Source: Adiantum capillus-veneris (Eukaryota > Streptophyta > Polypodiopsida > Polypodiales > Pteridaceae). Taken from it: a stretch of DNA of 64,000 bases. Made by a program: the position numbers and the translations under genes. Below the pieces are notes generated by a model, which was given only the letters and a program-made list of their open reading frames with translations, did no database searches and was not told where the DNA came from. Where the stretch lies: assembly GCA_014529385.2 (NCBI GenBank), contig CM043944.1, positions 60,647,268 through 60,711,267 of the forward strand, in the 5' to 3' direction. Below, in pieces: positions 44,883 to 55,720 of the stretch. Numbering within the stretch: the stretch's first letter is position 1; every line of letters begins with the position of its first letter.

Positions 44883-46056
44883 CTATGCTGCTTCTCTTTT
44901 CCACTCAAGCTCAGCTAAGGTAAGAAGTCGATCCATCCATGCTTCTTGATCATCTTGTGCTGCTTTGCCATGAAGTCGCATTGTTGGAATGTTGAGCTCA
45001 ATTGGTTGTAAAGCCTCTTGACCATAGACCAAGTGAAATGGTGTAAACTCCGTGGCTTCCCTATATGTGGTTCGATACGCCCACAAGGCACCATCCAAGA
45101 AGTCATCCCACAACTTTGTCTTGTTTTTCACCATCTTTCTAATGATGCCTACAATGACACCATTAGCTTTTTCTACCAAACCATTTGATTGGGGATAGTA
45201 GGGTGTACTATGAAGATGTAGAATGTGAAGTTCTTCACAGACTTCTGTGAGCAAGCCCTTTCTAAACCCTGGACCATTATCAGAAACAATCTCCAAAGGT
45301 GTGCCAAATCTACAACAAATGTGAGTGTAGACAAATTTTCTCACTGTCCTCGCATTTACTCTTGCCACACTTTGAGCTTCTACCCATCTCGTCATGTAGT
45401 CTATGGCCACCAAGATATACGATTTCCCATTTTTAGTCCTAGGCAATGGACCCATAGCATCAATGCCCCATTTTTCAAATGGACCATTTGCAAGGACTAA
45501 CTGACGTGGACTATGTAGCAGACGCTTGTTTCCATTAATCTGACAATTGTGATAGCTTTTACACCAATGTTGAACATCAATGTGCAAGTTGGCCAAACAT
45601 ATCCGGCAAGCAAAATCTTTTTTACAGTGAGTTCCTGTGCAAAATGACCACCACACGCTTCCTCGTGCAAACCTTTTAGAATGGCTGGAATTTCCTTGAT
45701 AGTTGGGACTCTTCTGCACACTTGATCCTTCCCTCTTTGATAGAGGGATCCTTCTAGAAAGAGACATGTGCTTGCCTTCTTCATGAGTCTCCTCTTCTGA
45801 GCCTTCGTGAAGTCTTGTGGAAACTCACCCTCCAAAATGTAGCTAATAATGGGAGTCAATGACTCCAATCCTTGGTATCTCGGTTGCTTGACATTTGTTG
45901 CCACCATGATGACCTGCACTTCTTTCTCAACACATGTAACTGCTTGTTGTGCAAGTAAATCGGCATCTTCATTTTGTTTCCTAGGAATATGATATAGTTG
46001 CACTTCTTCAAACTAATTAAACATCCTACAAATGGCATGAACTTTTGTCCTTAAGC
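44883..46056 (-). pseudogene. Family B RNase H end and integrase
   Basis: Two frames joined by a shift near 45600. First part: VQLYHIPRKQNEDADLLAQQ, the end of an RNase H. Then the DDE core: WGIDAMGPL, IVSDNGPGF, NGLVEKANG, all catalytic residues present. The fragment is cut at 46056 where family 1 LTR resumes; RT and gag are absent. Confidence 0.82.
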
Positions 46057-47318
46057 TTGGATTATGGTTATTCATCAATGATATACTTAGTATGTTCAAA
46101 GATAAAGGAGTGAAAGAAGTGAAAGGAGAAGAAGAAGACAGTTTCTCTCCCAAGCCCTATTGCTGTCCTTAGGCAATAAGGATACTACGGGGAGAGAAGT
46201 ACCTGTAGCAAGGAGATTCTAGAGTTTGTGGAAGAGAATGAGAACCTTAAGAGAGAGAGATGCTTGTGAAAGATGAAGATATGGTTACTAACCTTCTGCA
46301 CATAATTGTTTCCCACAAGAAGGTTGTGCCCGTTACATTGACAAGATTGCCGCTTGAATACCTTTCATGAAACAATTAGGACACAACAAGAGAGATGAAA
46401 GGAGGAGTAAAGATAGAATTAGAGATAGACCTAGGTGTGGTGGTGGTATTAAAGATAGATAATGAGAGATAGAGATAGAGTTAGAGACAAGTATTGGACT
46501 AGATATGCAAATCAAAGTAAAACTAGCAACATATATCTTACATGAGAGCAATCGTCACTACCTTAATGGAGAGAGAAGATGAGGCAAGACTTCACCCTTT
46601 CTTCAAGAGAAAGTGTGGCACTAAGATGAGTGTGTCACTATGGAATTGAGCTTTTCTCACTCACTCATAACTTGCCCCAATGAAGAGAAGGTTGCCCTTT
46701 TTATAGGTGAGGGAGCCATGTTTTACATACTCACTTGATTAGGCTAGAAAATTAGCCCAAATCAAATGTTCTTTGGATATTTATTAAAATGGGTAATATT
46801 AGAACTCAAAATATCATGAAATTCAACATTTTTGGTCGTTGAGGCTCCATGTGGGTGCATGATGTATGCGGGCCCCACCTAGGCATCTTCTGTGTGGCTC
46901 CAGCAGGGGGACCCAACTTGTGTGTCTTATCCTTCAAGGCATCTTTGAGGTGTCACATTCACATGCTTGTGTCTTTTATTCACAAAATATCTTAATTTAT
47001 GGAAAAAGACCAAGATTACCTCTTTTCACTTGATTCATCTGTTTACCATCTCTTCTTGCAGTGTAGTTGTGAGAGGATTTTTCACTGTTTTCCTTGTAAC
47101 TTTTGACCTTTAACTCGGATTGACATGCTTGAAAAAGAAAAATTGGCCTACTAAAAGAGCTTGACTTTGTTTTGGCCTTTTCTCCATGCCCTTAGGTTGG
47201 GATTTTCAAATTGGGATGGTCCAAGAATCTTTGGATCTTTCTTTTCATAAAGTCTTCTAGTAGGCCTTTCCCTCTTGTATATATCCAAGAAGGTATGCAT
47301 TATTGATGCTACAGCCGG
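46057..47318 (-). repeat. 5' LTR of family 1 copy B, first piece
   Basis: Matches 36180-37430 of the 3' LTR at high identity, with the TATA box at 46698-46705. The U5 part is missing on the left. On the right it breaks at GCATTATTGA where the TIR-element copy begins. Confidence 0.88.
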
Positions 47319-49020
47319 AAGTCATGGCTGCCCTACAAAATACCAGAAATAACACAATAAACATCATAAAACCGACTACTCGTCATACCTGGCACAATCA
47401 AGTGGTCGCATGATCGCAAGATACACGAACAAAGAGAGATAGAGAGTGGGAGAGAGTAAGCGAGCACGTGCAGGCGCACCTCCTAGAGCGGAGTGCTACA
47501 TCGGCACGGTGAGAGAGAAGAGGAGAGAGTAGAGAAGAACAACATGGACACTGGGTGCAATCTCCCCCCGTGCAAGAGTGACCATTTCCCTCTTGCACGT
47601 ATTTGTTATATAGATTTCTTGAATGGTCAAATTGGTTACAAACTGGCCGGCCGGTCATAAATGACCAAAGCTCATAAAAGAGCACTTGAATAATAAAATG
47701 TACATGATATACATATCCATTCACATAGTCCAAGCTGGGTCTAGTCTTTTCCATCTGTCAGCTGCTGCAATAAATAATAAATTATCAATTCTATAACATA
47801 CCTGTCCGTTGGAAAGCAACTGTCCTCAGTTGCGAAAATAAAAATCTGCAAACAATACTTGTCAAAAACAATGATTAGAAATTTTTATCAAATAGTAAAG
47901 AAAATCCATAGAATTAGACAACATTGCTTATGCCTGCCGTCATCCACATACTACCTATTCTAGTGTCCCATGCCACTAGAATAAGCAGGATATGTCATAC
48001 CCTGATGAATCTGGATATCATTGGTCACACTCATCATCAATCTCATAATGTCAAATCTCATCACATAAACACTGCACCACAATAATCACCAGATACCAAT
48101 TCCCAATCCAATTCCAATTCCACAGTATAAGTCCAAATCCGAATCACTTTCATTATGTACCCGGGTAACAAAATCAGACCAGTTACAGTGGTGGCCAGCC
48201 ACTGCACCATGATTTAGTGATTGGTGTTTCCTCATCCGGCGAGTCTATACGAATAAAGCGTGCTGCCTAAATCGGTGACCTGCACTAATGCTGCCTAAAT
48301 CAGTGGATCTGCATTGGATATTGTGTAAAAATAATAAATCTGAAGTTTATCAATGTGCTGCCTAAATCGGAGGATCTGCACCAAGATGAGTATTTACACA
48401 CTGCCTAAATCGGCGAATCTGTGTGTTGGTGACCAATGGACTAGGCTAGACATAAAAAAAGATAAAACAATTTCTCCCTGTGTCACACCACATTGGAGTA
48501 TAGTTGAGTAGCAGAGTACTTACAAATTTTTGTTCACTAACTCAAAACACCGCAATTCATATGAGTAGCTGCATAGCTTAATGCCAAATCCTCTCAATAG
48601 AGTTTACATGTAGTGCAAGCACAAGCAAGAACTTTAGGGATTCTTAATTTCATATGCCATAAGAAAATGCAATGAAGTAAAAGATCTTTTCCCGTTCAAA
48701 TTGTCCAATGGTATTATCTCTATTACAAACTGCTTGACTTTGTGTCCTTAAATATATGCACAAACAAAATGAACTTCCAAGCAATTAGATAAAGTGATTA
48801 TTATTGTCGGAGTATGATGAGGGATGTCATGCAGTATAGACAGACAATATATGTTGCATAATTGATGATATCTAAAGAAATATGATAGCCATAGATACAT
48901 ATAGGAATGGATTCATTAAGGAGAATTAAAATACTATGGAAAACAATGGTAAATTATGTACCTGAGGGTGGTGTGAAGAATGGACTAGCATCCAAATTGT
49001 CAAATGCTAAACAATTTTTT
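47319..49020 (+). mobile_element. Second, partial copy of the long-TIR element
   Basis: Starts TGCTACAGCCGGAAG and matches 29541-30168, 34047-34512 and 58517-59030 in order, without the gag-only LTR element or the CACTA. It therefore shows the uninterrupted state. Similarity fades after ~49000; a right TIR was not found. A 55-bp insertion with a hairpin is at 47944-47998. Confidence 0.8.
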
Positions 49021-50340
49021 GAAAACAAAGGTCAACAGCAAAATTAATCATTTGAGTAATGTTATGCAAGTTAGAACAAAACAAAGTACAGATGCCATAA
49101 AGTTCAAGTCGCACAGATGGGTGTCAGATATTGGTGAGGTGGATTGCATATGTGAGTAAGCTTTTAAACCATTGTTGTCACAAGAAAATTAGAAGCTAGT
49201 AAAATAGCAAAGCACTGGCTAGATTCCATTATTTCCTTCAAGTAAATCGGCAAAGTTTTACAAGTTTTAGTGTGAATACCTGAAAATCTTTGAATTTTGA
49301 CCTAAAAACAAAAGAGCTTTAGGTGTGGAATTGTTTTTGGTAAGCCCTTAAAACTCGATCGACAAACATTGCTATGAGTACTCTGAACCAAAGAGAATTT
49401 CTCGTAAAAATTTCGTAGGGGCTACTTTCGATGTGATGCATGGTTTTTAGGACCCCTTCTAAAGATGCAATAAAAGCACAGTCAGTTGTTGGGGAGATGA
49501 GGATACTCTAGTCCAAGGGATCTCGAAAGAGAAGAAAAATCTACTTCACAAGCACCAAAGAGTAAAAAGTGCCATGGACAGAAGATACGTGGGAACGAGC
49601 TCTTATGCATGCCTACAATCCATATCTTACAGAATAGCCCATTCTAGGTGTGAATTTCTAGTGAAATTTACATGAGGATGTTCGTGTGGACTCACAGCAT
49701 AGCATACTCCGTTTCACTTTTTTACCGACAGTAAATATTTTTTACCACAGTAAATATTTTTTACCTACAGTAAATATTTTTTACCACAGTAAATATTTTT
49801 CATCTACATGGTAAATACAAATCACTTTTTACCTACAGTAACTTTTTTTACCCATGGTAAATATTTTTTACTGCACCATAAGTATTTGGTAGGTAACAGT
49901 TCACTGTTACTAGAAGCAGTGATTGGGCATCAACAATGCAGTTACAGGAGGAGAAAAAGGGAAAATCTTATGGTAAAGGTGAGTCAACAGGGATAAAAAC
50001 TTTTGGGTTGAAAAGAGACATGCTGATTTTTTCAAAGAACACATGTCAAAAGAAGACATGGTTGAGGATTTTTTGAGAATTTGATATTCAAGAGGACCCA
50101 GCAGGTCCCCCCCTGACATGTGCAGAACCTCCAGTTTCAACAGCCACTTTACCTGCTCTTAAATGCTGGTCAAGGCCTTATCCCCATGTGTCACAATCAA
50201 AAAAATCAGCATTTATCCTCCCCTCTCACATCACTCTAGAGAATATCTTGATGGTGACATATCAGTTGACCTCAATCTGTTGACCACCCTAAGCAAAAAG
50301 TAACCCCAATCAGCGGATTTAAGCATGTTTATCCCTAATC
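49021..50340. other. Unassigned sequence, probably LTR U3 of element D
   Basis: No supported ORF. Holds a 22-23-bp minisatellite (49720-49875). The right part leads into the TATA box and primer site of element D, so some of it is probably that LTR. Confidence 0.4.
49720..49875. repeat. 22-23-bp minisatellite
   Basis: About seven units of TTTTTTACCNACAGTAAATA, alternating ACCTACAG and ACCACAG variants. Confidence 0.88.
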
Positions 50341-50359
50341 CTAAACCCTCTCAGAAACC

Positions 50360-50367
50360 TATATAAG
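50360..50367 (+). promoter_or_regulatory. TATA box of element D
   Basis: AACCTATATAAGGAGG, followed by CT-rich sequence. Confidence 0.6.
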
Positions 50368-51041
50368 GAGGCCTTCTCTCATTCAAAACCAACACTTCAC
50401 CCACTTCACCAAGCAACGAAGCTATGACGACATTGCTCACAACGAGGAGCTATGGATGGAGCTCTACTCTCTCTCCCTCTCTCTCTCTCTCCCTCTAGTA
50501 TGCTACATTACTAGCCCTAAAACCTAAATAAGGAGTCTTCTCTCATGCTCCATGGCCACCATCCTCGCCATCATTCTCTAAGGTATTGATGTGTTGCTAG
50601 TAGGATCATACCTACTTGCTGGGTTGATTGTTTTTTTGACAAGGGATTATGCCATCCTTGGCTTACTTCTCTATATCCTTGTTATGTATGATCAGATGCC
50701 GTTGTATTGTTAAGCTGATGTCTTGTGTATATATATGCTACATAAGGTCCCTAAGCTTCGCTTCTATGTGTTTTGCCATATGTTTTGATGCCATCATAAT
50801 GCCAGAAGTCTCACTTGCCTATGTGCACTATGTGTGAGGTCCCTAAACCTCTTAACTTAGGGTGGTGCCCCCTTTGTTTTGTTCTTTGCTTGTTTGCATG
50901 AGGCGTGGTTTGTGGAGTGTGCACGAGTACAGAGGCCACCCGATTGCACTACTCTTTTTCCCGCTATCATTTTGGTGCCCCCACTGAGGAGGGCTACACA
51001 GACCTTCAGTCCACAAGCAATGAAGATGTGAAATCTAAAAC

Positions 51042-51158
51042 ATGGACGAATGGCGTGAGGAGTTTGCAAATTGGAGAACAGAAGAGGAGGAGGCTTTAGA
51101 GGCCTTAAAAGCTTTCATCGAGGTCTTGTTACCAGGTTGCAGTGTCATTGAAATTTAA
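51042..51158 (+). CDS. Small 38-codon ORF after the primer site of D
   Basis: ATG 51042 to TAA 51156-51158: MDEWREEFANWRTEEEEALE, acidic and helical. A GTAAGT splice donor (51162) follows the stop. It may be a leader ORF or the first exon of the next frame. Confidence 0.35.
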   Translation: MDEWREEFANWRTEEEEALEALKAFIEVLLPGCSVIEI

Positions 51159-51247
51159 GAAGTAAGTTCTTCTACATGCCTTGTTCGTGATCGTCGCCAA
51201 CGAAGGAGAGTGAGAAGAAGAGCTTGATATACCTCTCCTCTCAACCT

Positions 51248-51950
51248 ATGAGTGCTCCAGAAACCTCCAACGCACACGAGCTTGAAATATTCTACATCAA
51301 CATACACGAAGGTACTGTGACACACATTAAGGGAAGAGAAAGCATCACCAGACCTCTCTTTCTTGAGGAGCCGACTAAGAGGAGGAAGATCACCTCTACA
51401 CCTAAGTGGCCCAAGGCCGCAGCGCGTGCTCAAGCGTAAGGTAACATTTGGCTTAATCTCATTAATAAGGGATTACATGACCACTACAGGCAAGAAAAAG
51501 GCTAGTGAGCAACCAACTTCAACCTCCAACTTGCAACCACGACTCTCACCCCTAAATCCTCCTGAAGCAAAGAGGCGAAGGCTTGCCTACAAGATTGCCG
51601 CCCGTCTGTGAGTGCTCCCAGTGCACTTTGTGAATCCAGACACCACCAATCCCAAGCCAACATCCTGTCCGCGTGAAGATCACTTTGGATATTGTCCAAA
51701 TCGCTTTCGAGACCGGGTGAAAAGCCTCCCTGCCCTACCTTTGCTGCTAATTTTCAAGAAGTTATCTCAATCTAAGGAAACTATCTTAGTTGATGATGTG
51801 CTGCACATTAATGGTGTCACTTTCATTCGTCATGCTGATTATGGTAATAGCATCCAATTGTTGCTTGCTAAAAGGCTCAGCATTGTACAAAGTGTTGCCA
51901 TCACGCCTTACGTCTTCACAGATGCATCAGGAAGAGTCGAAGTGATCTGA
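51248..51950 (+). pseudogene. Extra ORF upstream of gag in element D (ORF0-like)
   Basis: Starts MSAPETSNAHELEIFYINIH in one frame, shifts near 51410 into KRKVTFGLISLIRDYM, has one TGA at 51609-51611, and continues to ILVDDVLHINGVTFIRH and a stop at 51950. About 235 residues if joined. Basic nuclear-targeting-like stretches (KRRKITS, EAKRRRLAYK) are visible. I recognise no domain. Confidence 0.45.
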
Positions 51951-52058
51951 GGTGCTGACCTTCTGTGGCTGATCAGGCTCATTGGTCCCAAGGTGGTGCA
52001 ACTAAGCTAGGCTCTTGTGTGTAAGTATGGATGCCAATAATGAGATGATGATCCCCAC

Positions 52059-52253
52059 ATGTTTCCTTTCCATTTTGTGCGTCATATCCGTGTGAATATT
52101 TGTATTGATAGAAAAATCTTTTATCAGCAAAGAATAGCCCTGTTGTTTGGAGCCGAGAGACTTGGGGAAATCTTGCGCTCTCCTCATCCTGTCATTCTAC
52201 CCTTACTAGACTATTACCATTCCTTTGATGTGTCGATCTTCATCCTATTTTGA
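52059..52253 (+). CDS. Pre-gag 72-residue-type ORF (element D)
   Basis: 64 codons from ATG 52059. Aligned to the other two it covers positions 9-72 without gaps and ends at the same residue; 39 of 64 match the family 1 ORF. Core RKIFYQQRIALLFGAERL and SFDVSIFIL. An upstream 1-nt shift near 52045 probably removed the original start. It ends 91 nt before the gag ATG. Confidence 0.6.
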   Translation: MFPFHFVRHIRVNICIDRKIFYQQRIALLFGAERLGEILRSPHPVILPLLDYYHSFDVSIFILF

Positions 52254-52344
52254 GCTAAGTTGTGCTAAAGCTCCAAATTGTAATTACCATACTCTATTTT
52301 AAAATAAATTGGAGCTATTTGTGTAATTGTTTACTCTCTCACTT

Positions 52345-53709
52345 ATGGCCTTCCCTAATTTTTATGGTAAGCCTGGGGAGGTTGCTCCAGACTTTTTGGA
52401 TAATTTGGAAATGGCCTTTCTGGTATCGGGAAGGGATGACGAAGCTACTAAGTTAAGGGCCTTTCCTTTGGTCTTGAGGGAAGGTGCAAAATTATGGTAT
52501 CAAACTTTGGCACCTGAAGAAAGAAGAGACTAGGAGTCCTTAAAGATGGCCTTCATCGAAGAATTTCGCCGCCATGAGCCTCCAGAGGAGATATGGAGAC
52601 AGCTCTTAGAGCTACGCCAAACATCACCCAATGACTATAGAAGCTATGAAGGAAAGTTTTCCAACCTGTGGGAGATATGGTGTGCATCACTAGGTGAAGG
52701 AGAAAGGGCGCCAGAATGCCTAAAGAAGGACTGTTTCCTGGCAGGGCTTTACCCCATCCTTCGAGAAAAGGTAAAAGGTAAATTCCCAGATCCCTTTGAT
52801 AAAGCTATGACTTATGCAAGGGAGAAGGATAGGAAGTTAAAATTCCAAGCTCAACTACAAGGGGGAATGGAGCCTCCACCGCTAGCTCAACCTACGGCAA
52901 GGGTAGTAGCAGGGACAGGAGCAACAAACCAAGAGTCCTCTCAACAAGAATTACTTCAACAAATCACCAATCAACTAGAGAGCCTGTCCATCAATCTGGT
53001 TGAAGGTGTAAGGGCTCCCCAGCCAGGAAATGAACTAAATAGACAAGAAGGACAAAGACAAGCACGTGAGTACATTTGCTACAACTGTGGAGAGGTAGGT
53101 CACGGCATGTATTATTGCCCCCATCCACGACGCTATCAAGGAAATGGTAATCAAAGACGGCCTCCTCGCCAGCAAGTCACTCCTCCTCGAGCTAGGCCAC
53201 TAAATGGACAAAATGCACACGTGGCTCCACCAATCCAAATATTGAGACCCCCTCCTCCACCACCACAAGCACCAGCAGAGATCCCTCCACTACCATCGGG
53301 AGGGGAGGACAGGGCTGTCTCTGTCATAATTCTTGACAATGGTAAGGATAAAGGGAAAGAAAAAATGGAGGAAGCTGTTGCCATGCCAATAAAGAGAGTT
53401 AGGAGACAAAGAACTGATGAAATGGAAGCTTCAGAGCCGGATAAAGGGAATGAGGGTTCCTCCCAAGTGATAGGAGACAAGAAAAGGAACAGTAGGTCAA
53501 GGAGGCACATAGGAGTAGAAGACTTTCCACTAGGGGTAGGATCCATACCTTACGACCTGGTAGCAGATGTGAGTAAGCAAGGACCAAAGATTTCATGGCA
53601 GCAACTCCTCCACCTTTCCTCAAAGATGCGTAGAACCTGGTCTAAGATGGTCAGCACCAGGAGGGCTAAGGCAAAGTCAGTTGGGTCTATTAGTGCAAGA
53701 GGCATGTAG
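52345..53709 (+). pseudogene. Element D Gag
   Basis: ATG 52345 (CTTATGGCC). Capsid domain (FPNFYGKPGEVAPDFLDNLE, LREGAKLWYQTLAPEERRD) with an in-frame TAG at 52531-52533 where Trp is expected, then EIWRQLLELRQTSPNDYRSY and a zinc knuckle CYNCGEVGHGMYYC (CX2CX4HX4C, ~residue 250). A Pro-rich and a basic segment follow. A TAG at 53707-53709 ends it; protease continues in the same frame. Confidence 0.85.
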
Positions 53710-54588
53710 GATATCGTGCCAGTCATTGATGCAGAGATTAAGAGTCAGCGAGTCTCCAATGTGTACGTAGATGGTGGAGCCGAGATTTGTGTTATGACAG
53801 AGAAATTAATGCACAGGTTGGGTTTGGAAGTAAACGAGCAAACTTCCTTGCAAGCTAAGATGGCAAATAATGTAAGGGTGGCTTGTGTGGGAAAGGTTAA
53901 TGGAGTGAAGGTTTCAGCTTTTGGTGTGGCAATCTCAATTGATGCTTATGTGATCCCAACTAAGGGGGAGGGCTATCCGCTAATCGTTGGAAGACCTTGG
54001 CTTATGGCTATGAAAGCTAGGCAAGATTGGGAGACAGGTTCCCTTGAGTTGCGACCAAATCATAAGGTAGGTGGCAAGCAACAAAAAATTGTGTATGACA
54101 TGAAGCAGGGTAGACAACAAGACCTAGAGATGGAGACTTCTATGGATGAATGGAGCACAAGCAGCTGCTCTTCATATGAGGATGAGTCATCTGAGGAGGA
54201 TGCTAGCTCTTTGGAAGTCATGGGTATAATACTGCGAAACCCAGAAGGAGAAGGTGGTCAAGACTCTCTAAACAAGGAAGAAGCCACAGGCTTAGAGGAG
54301 ATGCTAGCTAAGGACCTACTAGAAGAAGAGAGAGAACCCTATTTGCAGGTTCTAAAGAAGCATGCTGGCCTCTTTATAACTGATTACGAGCACATTAAAG
54401 GAGTGACGGTAACCCAACACCATATCCAATTAAAGGAAGGTGCCGTCAACCTTGTTGGTGATGAGGTATTTGCACAGGTTGAAGCTCTGGTAGGTCATGT
54501 TTCTGAGTATAAAGAGATGGTTGTGGAGACTTTTACAGAGGGTTTGGATACAGGTTTGAAAAGTGATCAGGTTTGCTTGGCTATGTAG
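53710..54588 (+). pseudogene. Element D retropepsin and start of RT linker
   Basis: In frame with gag after one TAG. VYVDGGAEICVMTEKLMHRL shows a retropepsin whose DTG/DSG motif is DGG; YPLIVGRPWLMAMKARQDWE is the usual ILG-like motif. It ends with LFITDYEHIKGVTVTQHHIQ, the lead into RT, then diverges from RT and meets TAG 54586-54588. Confidence 0.78.
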
Positions 54589-55002
54589 CAAGTGGAGGCA
54601 AATGGCAGGGTCTTGCTATGTTATGTGATGCTATGGATACATGTGTTATTGGAGGTTGCTTTACATATATTTTTGTGTCAATGGCGAGGTTTTTTTGAAG
54701 TGGACTATACCATGGAGGGTTCTGTAGCAGATGGTAGGATAGCTGCTTATGATTCAGGTTTCTCAAGTGATGGCAAGTATGCTTATAGTGGACACGAAGG
54801 ATTATGGATGCAGGGTGACGAAGCTCCGTGCTATAAAGAGCTGGAAGGGTGGCCTGTCTATTGGCCTACAAGTGCAAAGGAAGGCTTGGATATACATGTT
54901 TTACAGGTTGATGGCAATGACCAATGCTTTACTTTTGATCCAGGTGGATTCTACACCATGCGTGGGGGAGCTTTGAGCGTTCCATTTGACCCTGGAGGGT
55001 GA
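54589..55002 (+). pseudogene. Element D C-terminal tail replacing RT/IN
   Basis: Same frame continues after TAG. No RT or integrase motif. Sequence includes RIAAYDSGFSSDGKYAYSGH and two FDPGG motifs, the last at the TGA (55000-55002). The gag-only element ends with FDPGG too, from the same 17 nt, and shows a similar DSG...YAY stretch. A hairpin GAGCATGAATGCTC follows at 55142-55155. Confidence 0.5.
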
Positions 55003-55141
55003 TGCAGTAGCAGATGCTTTTTTCTCTATCTCTATCCTATCTATATAGCCACTATACTATCATTTTTCTTATACAGTCTATAGCTCTATGATATATAATT
55101 CTCTCTATACAGTCATCTTTTACCTAAATAATACTATGGTT

Positions 55142-55192
55142 GAGCATGAATGCTCAACGAGGGGATGTGCAAAAAAAAAAAAAAAAAAAAAA
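55142..55192 (+). other. Hairpin, G-run and A-tract downstream of element D frame
   Basis: GAGCATGAATGCTC (6-bp arms), then CGAGGGGATG, then 22 A residues (55171-55192). The hairpin is identical to 31373-31360 of the gag-only element. Confidence 0.6.
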
Positions 55193-55451
55193 GAGAATGC
55201 TACCAGTGAAAGCGGATATTGACAATGGATGGGGTATGGCTTTCAAGGGTCTAGGAGACCAGTTGTTAGTCATGGATGGATACAATTATTCATCAGAAAG
55301 GACTAAACAGGGTGCATCAGCCAAGAAAGCAGTAACATGGAAAATTCAATTGGTACCAGGTGGGTAAGTATTCAAGAGAACCCTATTGTAGCACAACCTA
55401 CAGCTAGAGGCATCAAATACCTCTAGCTTAAGGGGGAGGGCTATATGGTAT

Positions 55452-55720
55452 TTATATATGGTAGGGTATAGTTGAGATATTAGAAGAAATATACAAATGC
55501 TTTTTCCCCAGACAAAAAGAGGCACAATCATTGATACTTCTCTTGCAGTACTTTCTAATAGTAATGTACATTTATATTACTTGAAAGTTAAATACTAAGG
55601 TATGGTAGAAAGCTTTTATTTATGCATATGAGTATTATATGAAGTATACTTATGCATCAAAAAGTCACAAGATAAATCGTTTAATGCCCGTTCCCACTAT
55701 ATACGTGCCACAACACGACA
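55452..55720 (-). repeat. 5' LTR of family 1 copy B, second piece
   Basis: Matches 37465-37739 of the 3' LTR and ends AACACGACA at 55720. About 40 bp of LTR are missing at the break. Confidence 0.85.

Larger units (their letters stand above)
50341..55440 (+). mobile_element. Plus-strand gypsy element D (ORF0-gag-PR, RT/IN replaced)
   Basis: TATA box 50360-50367, LTR end near 50966, primer-site-like TTTTGGTGCCCCCACTGAGG at 50967, then an extra ORF region, the 72-codon-type ORF, gag, protease, a novel tail and a polypurine tract GGGGGAGGGC near 55429. No RT, RNase H or integrase. The 3' LTR is not visible: family 1 LTR resumes at ~55452. An extra ORF before gag is known in Tat/Ogre-type gypsy elements. 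Confidence 0.7.
35574..55720 (-). mobile_element. Ty3/gypsy family 1 copy B, 20 kb with nested elements
   Basis: 3' LTR 35574-37739, internal pol/gag remains 37740-41843, a replaced stretch (family B fragment 41844-46056), and the 5' LTR in two pieces (46057-47318 and ~55452-55720) split by an 8.1-kb insertion. Coding homology to copy A is high (roughly 90-95% by eye) but with many stops and two internal deletions. No perfect 5-bp target duplication is visible (CGCAT/GCGTT). Confidence 0.85.
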
